A stretch of 26,882 nt of DNA, from the NCBI GenBank assembly GCA_041498815.1, contig JBGQJC010000035.1:1-26882 (forward strand), read 5' to 3'. Below are positions 15,035 through 22,570 of this stretch, piece by piece; position 1 is the stretch's first letter, and each line of letters starts with the position of its first letter. Origin of the DNA: DATDPM01 sp041498815. Its GTDB lineage: Bacteria > Pseudomonadota > Alphaproteobacteria > DATDPM01. The notes beneath the pieces were generated by a model, which was given only the letters and a program-made list of their open reading frames with translations, was not told the origin of the DNA and did no database searches. The translations under genes and the position numbers were made by a program.

Positions 15035-17350
15035 CTAGGCTCGTTTGAGTGGGATTTCAGGGAGTTCAGGCGCAGAAGCCCGAAGCGGCGCAAGTTTCGT
15101 GCGATCCCTGCTTATGCGAGCAATCTGACGAATCTCCGCGAGGCTGAGAAGGTAGGACACGACGGACTCGCCGCCCCTGTTCTCATTCGCACGGTCGGGA
15201 TGCAGCCCGTCGCGACAGCTACCCGTTTCCAGGTCGACCAGGGGCAACGACAGATCATTGCTGCCGAGAAACCACACGAATACGCGCCTCGCGTCGGCCC
15301 TCCATTCGACATCACCATCCGCACGCCACGCCGCAAGGCAGGCTGAGATCGTCGCCGTGGCCTCCAAGGGCTGCTGATCGAACGCCTGTGGCAGCGTCCG
15401 CTTGTCGCCGAAGCCCTCCGTACCGATGGGCCTGAAAAAGCCTGCCGGCGTCGTCTGCAGCGTCATGAGCCAACGCAAGGATCTCAAGCCGGCCTCGACA
15501 TAGGCGGGCGCTCCGGTAGAAATCCCCGTAACGATCAGGGCCTGGGGCAAACGCGCGTTGTCGTAGGCAAGTCCTTCCTCGAACCAAATCCAATCCTTCG
15601 TCTCAACCACCGACATGATGGAAATCAACCTGTCAGCAAGGAGATGTCGGACACGCTCGGCTAGGGAATCCTCCGCAACTGTGGCGCAATAGGCGTCCAA
15701 CCCGAGCAGCGTGAATGCCCAAGCGCGTGGCGAGCGAAAGCTCTCCGCAGTCGGCAGCGCTTCTGCGAACAGGGAGGCGGCCCACCGCCGCCGCGACGGA
15801 TTAGCATCGCTGCGTGCACACTCGCCCAAGGCCCAGAGTGTCCGCCCATGGCTATCCTCCGAGCCGCTGTCTTCAAGCCAGCTTCGATCGAAGCTCATGA
15901 AGTTGCGAAACCGCCTCGTTTCGGGATTCCACGCATGCTGGACAAAGGCAGCCAGTCGGGCCGTCAATGCTTCGGACAAGCGCTGCTCACCTGGATTGTT
16001 GAGCGCACAAGCCAACAGCAGCGCACGGGCATTGTCGTCGACGCAATAGCCGTAGGAACGATCGGGCACCGAATAGACCGCATGCTGGAAAAGCCCGATG
16101 TCGTCGCACATGGACAGAAGATGACCGATCTGCATCTCTGGCGGAACGTGGCTGTCGCGTGAGGGCACGCTTTGGTCGAGCCGCGCAATCACCCTGAGCC
16201 TATGCGCCCGCCGGGCCCTTTCGAAAGCGGTAAGGTAACGTTCCGCGGTTCGCTCCCATGTCATCGATCGGCTGCTTGAATATGCGCGCTTCCGCATGGC
16301 CTGCCGCCGAGCATCGTCGGTCAGCAATCCCGCGATCTCGCTGCCGATGGCCGTGGCATCGCCAAATGGAACCAGAATGCCGCGTCCGTCAGCCAGCAGT
16401 TCCCGCGCGTGCCGATAGGGTGTCGAAACGACCGCTTTTCCCAGCCCGAAGCTGTAGGCCAATGTGCCCGACGTCATCTGCGCCTCGTTGAGATATGGCG
16501 TGACGAAAACGTCGCACATCGAGATGAAGCCGAGCAGCGTCGCCTGGTCGACGAATTGGTCGAGAAGCACGACATGGTCCTCGACCCCGAGTTCTCGCAC
16601 GCGCGCCACAAGGCTCTCGCGATAGGCCTCGCCTTGATGCCGAACGAGTTTGGGATGCGTCGCACCGAGAACGACATACACGGCATCGGCACGGCTTTTC
16701 AGAATCGAGGGCATGGCATCGATCATGACTTCGATGCCCTTGTTGGGAGAGAGAAGACCGAACGTCAGAATGACGGCCCTGCCGCTGAAGCCGAATTTGG
16801 CCTTCGCTTGGTCGGGCTCGACGAATGCGAAGTCGGGAATCCCGTGCGGAATGACCTCGATCTTTTCCGCCGGCACCCGGTATACAGCACGCAGCAGCTC
16901 CCGACCTTTCTCGGCCATGACGACGACCCTCGACGACGCATCGACGATCCGATCCAGGACGCCATGTTGCGCCGGTGTCGGCTCGGAAAGAACCGTATGA
17001 AGCGTCGTGATGATCGGCATGGTCAGCCGCGAGAGCAGCGTCATGATGTGGTCACCGGCTTCACCACCGAAAATGCCGAATTCATGCTGGAGGGAAACGA
17101 CTTCGAATCGGCCTGCATTCAGGAAGTCGGCCGCATGCACGTAATCTTCTATTCTGTCATCGTTGACCTGAAGGCGGACGACGGATGGATAGTCGTAGGC
17201 GTTACCATGGTCGGTCATCGCCACGATACAGGTTTCCACGTCCGCGCAAGACGTTGAGATCGCGTGCCGCAGATCGGTCGTGAAGGTGGCGATTCCGCAG
17301 CGGCGTGGGAGCGAATTCCCGATGAACGCTAGACGGCTTAGCTGGTTCAC
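15035..17350 (-). CDS. GT4 family glycosyltransferase with C-terminal toroid-like (glycosidase-fold) domain
   Basis: A 771-aa protein starting at GTG 17350, supported by GGGAGG eight bases upstream; the frame open to 17593 runs into the manA remnant. The N-terminal half (1-385) is a GT-B retaining glycosyltransferase: FIGNSLPRRCGIATFT at the N-terminus, QHEFGIFGGEAGD (89-100), IPHG, FGLLSPNKGIEVMI (197-210) and the nucleotide-sugar site NEAQMTSGTLAYSFGLGKAVVST. The C-terminal half (about 400-760) has SVPDRSYGYCVDDNARALL and repeated helical segments, a pattern of alpha/alpha-toroid glycosidase-like domains. The donor could be GDP-mannose, since manC and a manA remnant are nearby, but this is inference. 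No signal peptide: a cytoplasmic enzyme making a surface or storage glycan is likely. Confidence 0.83.
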   Translation of the reverse strand: MNQLSRLAFIGNSLPRRCGIATFTTDLRHAISTSCADVETCIVAMTDHGNAYDYPSVVRLQVNDDRIEDYVHAADFLNAGRFEVVSLQHEFGIFGGEAGDHIMTLLSRLTMPIITTLHTVLSEPTPAQHGVLDRIVDASSRVVVMAEKGRELLRAVYRVPAEKIEVIPHGIPDFAFVEPDQAKAKFGFSGRAVILTFGLLSPNKGIEVMIDAMPSILKSRADAVYVVLGATHPKLVRHQGEAYRESLVARVRELGVEDHVVLLDQFVDQATLLGFISMCDVFVTPYLNEAQMTSGTLAYSFGLGKAVVSTPYRHARELLADGRGILVPFGDATAIGSEIAGLLTDDARRQAMRKRAYSSSRSMTWERTAERYLTAFERARRAHRLRVIARLDQSVPSRDSHVPPEMQIGHLLSMCDDIGLFQHAVYSVPDRSYGYCVDDNARALLLACALNNPGEQRLSEALTARLAAFVQHAWNPETRRFRNFMSFDRSWLEDSGSEDSHGRTLWALGECARSDANPSRRRWAASLFAEALPTAESFRSPRAWAFTLLGLDAYCATVAEDSLAERVRHLLADRLISIMSVVETKDWIWFEEGLAYDNARLPQALIVTGISTGAPAYVEAGLRSLRWLMTLQTTPAGFFRPIGTEGFGDKRTLPQAFDQQPLEATATISACLAAWRADGDVEWRADARRVFVWFLGSNDLSLPLVDLETGSCRDGLHPDRANENRGGESVVSYLLSLAEIRQIARISRDRTKLAPLRASAPELPEIPLKRA

Positions 17351-17553
17351 GGTCGCGCCTCCCTCGAGCGGACCGGCGAACCTGCCGTTGCTCGGTGATG
17401 AAAGGGCCGTCGCGAAAAACGGCGGATCGGGGAACCGGCGTTCCAGAGTTCGCCGATCGCGACGCCGCCGTGGTGAATCTCGCTCCAGGGCAGAAGATCG
17501 GTGCTTCCCCAGGGTTTGCGCACGACCCGCATGCAGGCATGTTTGATCGCCAT
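17351..17553 (-). pseudogene. manA: Remnant of a class I mannose-6-phosphate isomerase (manA), frameshifted after its N-terminus
   Basis: From the ATG at 17553 the minus strand reads MAIKHACMRVVRKPWGSTDL, then LPWSEIHHGGVAIGELW, the typical beginning of phosphomannose isomerases (KPWG...IGELW). The match ends at this point. Homologues continue with Phe-Glu-Arg; here the reading after TGG leaves that frame, and ERRFPDPP appears in a different frame (read through 17593-15035). A few lost bases would explain it. The rest of the enzyme is missing and the glycosyltransferase begins 3' of it. The ribosome binding site (CAGGAGAATATC before ATG) is intact, so the message may still start here. The enzyme would interconvert fructose-6-P and mannose-6-P. 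Confidence 0.7.
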
Positions 17554-17613
17554 GATATTCTCCTGGTTCGTACCGCTCAGATCGGGTCGACATGACGTCG
17601 GGCGATGCCGTTC

Positions 17614-17808
17614 TCAGACGACACGCACCGATTCGGAAAACCTGAGATCGAGGAGACGGCCGTCAACGGTGAGGAGTTGAACGTCCCTGCGACCGAACAC
17701 GCTCTTCAGAGCGGTGGCGGATAGCCGGATCTTGCCGCAACTTGTGACTCCGACCGGCGTCTTGAAGAAGCCCTCAGAGCGTAGGACGCACGAGCGACCC
17801 CTTCGCCA
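17614..17808 (-). pseudogene. Unrecognised coding remnant (about 64 codons, no start)
   Basis: The minus-strand frame ending at the TGA at 17614-17616 reads FFKTPVGVTSCGKIRLSAT, then ALKSVFGRRDVQLLTVDGRL, ending LDLRFSESVRVV. It has protein-like alternation and looks like the C-terminal end of a gene, but no start codon or upstream continuation is present: a stop lies at 17809-17811 and the IS1380 element begins at 17877. I do not recognise the family. It is a candidate for a gene truncated by deletion or by the insertion; it could also be chance. Confidence 0.35.
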
Positions 17809-17876
17809 TTACACTTTGGCACGCCGCTCCCTGAGATTCCGCCTAGATAACGGATGATCGACTTCCTTTGAGCTAT

Positions 17877-17897
17877 GAACCGACATTCCCCAGATAG
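17877..17897 (+). repeat. Left terminal inverted repeat of the IS1380 remnant
   Basis: Reads GAACCGACATTCCCC followed by AGATAG, and mirrors the right repeat at 18677-18697 with three mismatches out of 21. Confidence 0.75.
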
Positions 17898-18077
17898 CCT
17901 TGGTTCCGAGCGTCAGAGTAGCCATTTGGGCTCCCTGCGGCAATCTGGAACACGGTGACGGCTGCCGCTTGCTACCACGACCGTCGAACAAGGCCTTCCC
18001 CGGCTGCTGATCGATTTATTTTCGGTCGTCAAGACGCACCTCTCCTGTTGTTTGTCCTTCCCGCCGACACGCCTACG

Positions 18078-18664
18078 TCACGCCGGAGCTGGCGGGGCGC
18101 GAAGTTGAGCGATCAGCCGCAGGATTTCTTGGAACAGGTCGCTCGGCACCGCAACCTCGGCCATCTGGAAGATGATGTACCGGGCATGCGTGACGATCTT
18201 GGCGCCGATCTTGACGAGCTTCTCCCGCAGGCTGGTCAGCAACCAGTGCGCGACCAGGTGGATGCGGCCTGCTTCGCTACGGCGCGACCGCCGACAATCC
18301 AACGTATTGCCGGATCACGTCCCAGACGGTCGGCGTCGTTCACGTCCTCATAGCCGCCAAGGCGGCCGAAGACGGACTGGCGAAACAAGCCCGTCATCGC
18401 ATGTTGACCATTCTTGCCTGTGCGCGGATCAACGAGTGCATCATCGACTATGCCGGTCAACCCAAGGGCATCATCGAGTTCGCGGTAGGCAAGCAGTCCA
18501 GCGTCGGACGTGACCCTGGAACCGTGGAAATCCAGCTTGAGCCGATGGTCGAAATCCAGCCTCAAAGGCTCGTTCTCGGATTCACCCATCGGGTTCGTCA
18601 TCGGCATCGTCCCCAGCGCAGCCAACACATTGATTCTTATATCAGAATCATGGCCGCGCCGCAT
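18078..18664 (-). pseudogene. IS1380-family transposase, internal deletion and frameshift
   Basis: The N-terminal piece (18664/18601 down to about 18262) contains LDFDHRLKLDFHGSRVTSDAG, then LLAYRELDDALGLT, GKNGQHAMTGLFRQSVFG and GYEDVNDADRL...DPAIRWIVGG, the start of IS1380 transposases. The C-terminal piece (about 18260 to 18078), in a different frame, contains HWLLTSLREKLVKIGAKIV and RYIIFQMAEVAVPSDLFQEI, the family's C-terminal end. Roughly 300 residues of the central catalytic part are missing between them, and the junction near 18260 shifts frame. The start codon is probably ATG 18601 or a neighbour. It cannot make an active transposase. Confidence 0.85.
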
Positions 18665-18676
18665 CGATCAACGAAC

Positions 18677-18697
18677 CTATCTGGGAAATGCGGGTTC
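18677..18697 (-). repeat. Right terminal inverted repeat of the IS1380 remnant
   Basis: On the minus strand reads GAACCCGCATTTCCC followed by AGATAG, the partner of 17877-17897. It lies about 13 to 80 bases upstream of the transposase start candidates. Confidence 0.75.
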
Positions 18698-18956
18698 GAA
18701 TGGACTTGCGCATCCGGATTAGAGCCGCGGCGGCAATTCCGCCACTGTGGATTGTTACGTTCACACGCACGCCGGTCCCGCAGAAAACCTGGGGCTGTTC
18801 GATGTTCGACACAGTTTATCTACAGCCTATCCACAGCCTATCCACAGGGATCTATTCAGGAATATTTTCACGACGCGACTCTTTGGTTGCAATGCACGAT
18901 TGGATATCTAGGGTACCCCGGTCGCATAGCTCAGGGACTGCGGGAACATTAGAAAA
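18698..18956. other. Intergenic stretch between the IS remnant and a small gene
   Basis: No gene is seen here. It holds a GGCGG-caatt-CCGCC hairpin (18729-18743), three tandem 11-base DnaA-box-like units (18816-18848), an AT-richer segment (TATTCAGGAATATTTTC) after them, and the leader of the 64-aa gene. It is visibly poorer in GC than the flanking genes. Confidence 0.6.
18816..18848 (+). repeat. Three tandem 11-bp units resembling DnaA boxes
   Basis: TTATCTACAGC, CTATCCACAGC and CTATCCACAGG follow each other directly. Each contains a nonamer one mismatch from the TTATCCACA DnaA-box consensus, all in the same orientation and repeating every 11 bases. An AT-rich stretch follows. This may be a DnaA-binding or regulatory array, or a simple tandem duplication. 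Confidence 0.6.
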
Positions 18957-19151
18957 ATGCAAAAAAACGAACATCGCGTGGAGGCCATCGATCTGGAACG
19001 GGTGATATTCGACCCCGAGTATCGCCGTGCGGTGATGGAAGAATTGAGGGCGTTGCGCCGGGCCGAAGAGAAAGAGGCGATAGACGATTCCGCTTTCGAT
19101 ACGGGGGAGGCGGGCGAAGACGATCGCATCTTGCCTTCGGCAGCCGACTAA
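18957..19151 (+). CDS. Small acidic protein of unknown function (64 aa)
   Basis: A 64-aa frame starting MQKNEHRVEAIDLERVIFDP. Its middle is a charged helix (EYRRAVMEELRALRRAEEKE, residues 21-40) and the C-terminus is acidic (GEAGEDDRILPSAAD). No family is recognised and there is no membrane segment. The Shine-Dalgarno is poor (only TTAGAAAA before the ATG), but codon use with GC-rich third positions from codon 6 onward supports coding. It lies between the accessory segment and the convergent manC. It could be an intact small gene or the start of a longer one that has been lost; moderate confidence only. Confidence 0.5.
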   Translation: MQKNEHRVEAIDLERVIFDPEYRRAVMEELRALRRAEEKEAIDDSAFDTGEAGEDDRILPSAAD

Positions 19152-19208
19152 GTTCAGCGCAACCGGCCGGCGCCGGCGGGGCGGGAGCCGGGGGGCGCCC
19201 GCCCTTCG

Positions 19209-20660
19209 CTATTTCCGCCCGTAGCTGTCCTCAATGCGTTCGATATCGTCCTCGCCGAGATAGCCGCCCGACTGCACCTCGATAATTCGGAGCGGGACCG
19301 CGCCCTCATTTTCCAGGCGATGCGCGATGCCGGCGGGGATGAAGGTGGATTCATTCTCGTAGAGCAAGAAGGATTCGCTTCCGCGCGTGACGCGGGCGGT
19401 GCCGTTCACCACCACCCAGTGCTCGGCGCGCTTGGCATGGCGCTGCAATGAAAGTCTTCCGCCGGGATTGACGGTGATCTGCTTCACCTGGAAGCGGTCG
19501 CCGGCGTCAATCGCCTGGAAGAATCCCCAAGGCCGGTACACGCGGCTGTGGACGGCGGCCTCGCTTCGCCCTTTGGCCCGCAACGCTTCCACCATCGCCC
19601 TCACTTCCTCGGCGTGGCCGCGGGGTGCGGCCAGAACCGCGTCGTCGGTGACGATCAGGGTCATGTCCGATAATCCGATCGCGGCGACCAGCCGGTCGTC
19701 GCTTCGGATGTAGCAACCGCGGACGCCGCGCACCTCGACGTCGCCCTTGAGCACGTTGCCGGCCGAATCCTTTTTGCCCGCTTCCCAAAGCGCTTGCCAG
19801 GATCCGATGTCGCTCCAGCCCAACTCGGCCGGGACGACCGCGGCATGTTCGGTTTTCTCCAGTACCGCGTAATCGAGCGAGATGGAGGGCGCTTTGGCGA
19901 ATTCCTTGGCATCGAGCCTGAGGAAATCGAGGTCGCGCTCGGCGCCTTTAACCGCTTTGCGGCAGGCGGCGGCGGTCTTGGGCGCGAAGCGGGTGATCTC
20001 GGCCAGCAGCGTGCCGGCGGAGGCCAGGAACATCCCGCTGTTCCAAAGCCAGCTTCCGGACTTGAGCATGGCTTTTGCCGAAGCTCTGCCCGGCTTTTCC
20101 TTGAACCGGGCGGCGCGAAAGCAGCCCGGGGCCTTACGCCCGCGGGCCGCGAATGGCTTGCCTTTCTCGATGTATCCGTAACCGGTCTCGGAGCGCGAGG
20201 GCACAATCCCGAAGGTCACTATGGCACCCGCCTCTGCCGCCGCCGCCGCCTTTTTTACCGCCGCGGCAAAAGCCTTGCGGTTGGAAATCACATGATCGCA
20301 GGGCATCAGCAGCATTAAAGGATCGCCGCTCTTGGTCCCGCCGCTTAGTACCAGCGCGGCGACGGCGGCGGCGGCGGCGGTATTACGGCTCAAAGGTTCG
20401 AGCACGATGTCGCGGGGCTTCAATCCGATCTCGCGCAATTGTTCCCTGACCACGAAACGGTGCTCGTGGTTGCAGACCACCAGCGGCGGCGCGAAGATTT
20501 TCGTGCCGGCGACGCGCTTCGCGGTTTCCTGCAGCAGGGACAAGTCGGAGACGAGCGGGAAGAACTGCTTGGGATAGACCTCGCGCGACAGGGGCCAGAG
20601 CCTTGTCCCCGCGCCGCCCGAAAGAAGCACCGGGTGGATTTTTCGTGAGCTTGCTGCCAT
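19209..20660 (-). CDS. manC: Mannose-1-phosphate guanylyltransferase / mannose-6-phosphate isomerase (bifunctional type)
   Basis: A 483-aa enzyme that makes GDP-mannose. The N-terminal pyrophosphorylase domain has LSGGAGTRLWPLSRE (13-27) with PKQF, the sugar-phosphate loop FKEKP (186-190) and NSGMF (207-211). The C-terminal cupin domain (about 372-483) has YRPWG (375-379), LSLQRHAKRAEHWVVV (404-418), IPAGIAHRLEN and IEVQSGGYLGEDDI, as in type II phosphomannose isomerases. GGAAGGG before the ATG supports the start. It begins 27 bases after the permease stop on the same strand, so it may be read from the transporter transcript. The cupin half could replace the lost manA in this region. Confidence 0.93.
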   Translation of the reverse strand: MAASSRKIHPVLLSGGAGTRLWPLSREVYPKQFFPLVSDLSLLQETAKRVAGTKIFAPPLVVCNHEHRFVVREQLREIGLKPRDIVLEPLSRNTAAAAAVAALVLSGGTKSGDPLMLLMPCDHVISNRKAFAAAVKKAAAAAEAGAIVTFGIVPSRSETGYGYIEKGKPFAARGRKAPGCFRAARFKEKPGRASAKAMLKSGSWLWNSGMFLASAGTLLAEITRFAPKTAAACRKAVKGAERDLDFLRLDAKEFAKAPSISLDYAVLEKTEHAAVVPAELGWSDIGSWQALWEAGKKDSAGNVLKGDVEVRGVRGCYIRSDDRLVAAIGLSDMTLIVTDDAVLAAPRGHAEEVRAMVEALRAKGRSEAAVHSRVYRPWGFFQAIDAGDRFQVKQITVNPGGRLSLQRHAKRAEHWVVVNGTARVTRGSESFLLYENESTFIPAGIAHRLENEGAVPLRIIEVQSGGYLGEDDIERIEDSYGRK

Positions 20661-20687
20661 GGCGTCCCTTCCGTTGCCGCGCGCCGG

Positions 20688-21605
20688 TCAGCGGCTATCG
20701 GCGCGCGGGTCCAAAGCGTCCTGCAATCCGTCGCCCAGGAAATTGAAGGCGATGACGGTGGCGAAAATGAGTGCGCCGGGATAAAGCGCCAGGGCCGGGT
20801 CGCTCCAGACCAGCTCCTGGGCGTCGGTCATCATATTGCCCCAGCTGGGCACGGGCGGCGCAATGCCGAGGCCGAGGAAGCTCAGCACCGATTCGAACAG
20901 GATGACATGGCCCACCGACAGCGTCGTCGCGACGATCACGGGCGAGGCCACATTGGGCAGGATATGGCGCGTCATGATGCGCCAGCCGCCGGCCCCCACC
21001 GCCTCGGCGGCGCGGACGAACGCCGACTCGCGCAACGAGAGCGCAGCACCCCGCACCAGGCGCGCCACCGTCGTCCAGCCCACCGCCGAGATGATGAAGA
21101 CGATGCGCCAGAAATCGATCGATTCCGATTGCACGATGGATTGCGGGACTCCGAGCTTGCCGAGATCCACCGCGGCCAGGACCACGAGCAGGGGCAGGAG
21201 CGGCAGCGCGATCATGCCGTCGGTCAGGCGCATGAGGGCGGCGTCCAGCCTGCCGCCGAAGAATCCCGCGGGCAGGCCGATCGCCGTGCCGATCACGGCG
21301 GAAACCAGGGCCGCGGCAAAGCCGACCGCAAGCGAGACCCGCCCGCCGTAAAGCAGGCGCATCAGCACGTCCCGTCCCAGCTCGTCGGTGCCGAGCCAAT
21401 TCTGAAGCGATGGCGGCCCGAAGCGGTGATAAATGTCCACGTTGCCGGGATCGAGGCCGGTTGCGGCGGCCAGCATGGGGGCGAGCGCCGCCAGTGCCGC
21501 GAGCGCGATCAGAAACACCGCGCTCGCAAGCGCCAGGCGATGCGTGGCAAGCCGAAGCATTGGGCCGCGCGCAGTACCATAAGCCGCCGCCTGGAGCGCC
21601 GTCAT
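20688..21605 (-). CDS. ABC transporter permease, DppC/OppC type
   Basis: A 305-aa inner-membrane permease. After an N-terminal helix (LALASAVFLIALAALAALAPML) come the periplasmic loop with HRFGPPSLQNWLGTDELGRD (VLMRLLYGGRVSL follows), the hallmark of DppC/OppC proteins, and the cytoplasmic EAA loop RAAEAVGAGGWRIMTRHILP. The C-terminal SFLGLGIAPPVPSWGNMM is also characteristic. The ATG at 21605 overlaps the DppB stop (ATGA). The much longer frame extending to 22655 is an out-of-frame reading across dppB. It would form a channel with the upstream DppB-like permease for peptide-like or other family-5 substrates. No ATPase gene follows; manC comes next. Confidence 0.9.
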   Translation of the reverse strand: MTALQAAAYGTARGPMLRLATHRLALASAVFLIALAALAALAPMLAAATGLDPGNVDIYHRFGPPSLQNWLGTDELGRDVLMRLLYGGRVSLAVGFAAALVSAVIGTAIGLPAGFFGGRLDAALMRLTDGMIALPLLPLLVVLAAVDLGKLGVPQSIVQSESIDFWRIVFIISAVGWTTVARLVRGAALSLRESAFVRAAEAVGAGGWRIMTRHILPNVASPVIVATTLSVGHVILFESVLSFLGLGIAPPVPSWGNMMTDAQELVWSDPALALYPGALIFATVIAFNFLGDGLQDALDPRADSR

Positions 21606-22570
21606 CTGCCCCGCGCCTCGCCCAGCGAAATCCGGGGATCGAGCCAGGCGTAGGCCAGATCGGCGCCGAGATTGGCGAGCAGCGTGGTGAGTGTGGCGAA
21701 CAGGAGTCCCACCAGCGCCACGTTGAAGTCGTTGCCCATGATCGAATCGTAGATCAGGCGGCCCATGCCCGGATACGCGAACATGGTTTCGGTCACCAAG
21801 GCGCCGGAAAAGAGCGCGCCGAAGGAAAGTGCTACGATTGTTACGACCGGCACCAGCGCATTGCGCAGCGCATGGGCCCAAACGATGCGGGCGGGCGAGG
21901 CGCCCTTGGCGCGCGCGGTGCGGATGAAATCCTGGCGCAGGGTTTCGATCATCGCCGCCCGCATGTAGCGCGCGTAGCCGCCGATGTTGGCCAGCGTGAG
22001 CGTCGCCACCGGCAGCGCCATGTGGCGCGAGAAATCGCCCCACCCGCTCTCGCCCAAGGTTCCCATCCCGCCCGCCGGCAAAACGCCGAGCTTGACCGAG
22101 AACAGGATGATGAGCACCAGCGCCAGCCAAAACACCGGCACCGAAATCCCGGCGAAGCAAAAGAGATTGACCGCATAGTCGATCCGCGAATAGGGCTTGA
22201 GCGCGGCGACGATCCCGAGCGGCAGCGCCACCGCGACGCTCAAGACAAAGCTCAGGCCCATCAACACCGCGCTGTTGCCGAGCCGCGGCAAAAGAATGTC
22301 GAGCACGGGACGCTGATAGGTCCGCGAATAGCCGAGGTCGCCTTGGAGCGCGTGGGCGAGCCAGGCGAGGTAGCGCTCGATGATCGGCCGATCCAGGCCG
22401 TAGAGCGCCCGCAGCCGGGCGGCATCGGCCGAGGTCATGTGGGGATCGCCGGAAATCATGATATCGACTGGATCGCCGGGCATGAGCCCGATCAGGATAT
22501 AAACCAGGAACGACATCGCCAGCAGCACGGCGGCGGTCTCGATGAGCCGCCCCGATACGAACCGCGTCAT
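21602..22570 (-). CDS. ABC transporter permease, DppB/OppB type
   Basis: A 322-aa membrane protein starting MTRFVSGRLIETAAVLLAMS with the DppB-type N-terminal helix ending GLMPGDP, the periplasmic LRALYGLDRPIIERYLAWL and GDLGYS, then five more helices. The EAA loop RTARAKGASPARIVWAHALRN (ALVPVVT follows) contacts an ABC ATPase, and the C-terminal part carries the FAYPGMGRLIYDSIM segment. All are classical for the peptide/nickel permease family. The start at 22570 overlaps the stop of the solute-binding gene (ATGA), so the three transporter genes are translationally coupled. Substrate is unknown from sequence. Confidence 0.92.
   Translation of the reverse strand: MTRFVSGRLIETAAVLLAMSFLVYILIGLMPGDPVDIMISGDPHMTSADAARLRALYGLDRPIIERYLAWLAHALQGDLGYSRTYQRPVLDILLPRLGNSAVLMGLSFVLSVAVALPLGIVAALKPYSRIDYAVNLFCFAGISVPVFWLALVLIILFSVKLGVLPAGGMGTLGESGWGDFSRHMALPVATLTLANIGGYARYMRAAMIETLRQDFIRTARAKGASPARIVWAHALRNALVPVVTIVALSFGALFSGALVTETMFAYPGMGRLIYDSIMGNDFNVALVGLLFATLTTLLANLGADLAYAWLDPRISLGEARGR

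Larger units (their letters stand above)
17877..18697 (-). mobile_element. Internally deleted IS1380-family insertion sequence (about 821 bp)
   Basis: The element is bounded by 21-base imperfect terminal inverted repeats: 17877-17897 on the plus strand and 18677-18697 on the minus strand. Both read GAACC...CATT...CCCAGATAG when taken inward and agree at 18 of 21 positions. Between them, on the minus strand, lies a transposase with both ends present and its middle removed. Intact IS1380 elements are about 1.7 kb, so roughly half has been lost. No convincing target-site duplication was seen. It would be mobile only if a full transposase elsewhere acted on it. Confidence 0.82.

Noticed and set aside
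17809..17991. 60-codon minus frame across the left end of the IS element
   Set aside because: Straddles the inverted repeat boundary at 17877 and shows no conserved motif; probably chance.
18920..18945. tRNA-like GGTCGCATAGCTCAG motif
   Set aside because: Resembles a 5' acceptor/D-arm start, but no D-arm closing bases, anticodon arm or TPsiC follow.
18401..18952. 183-codon plus frame opposite the transposase remnant
   Set aside because: Antisense to recognisable IS1380 transposase; no motif of its own.
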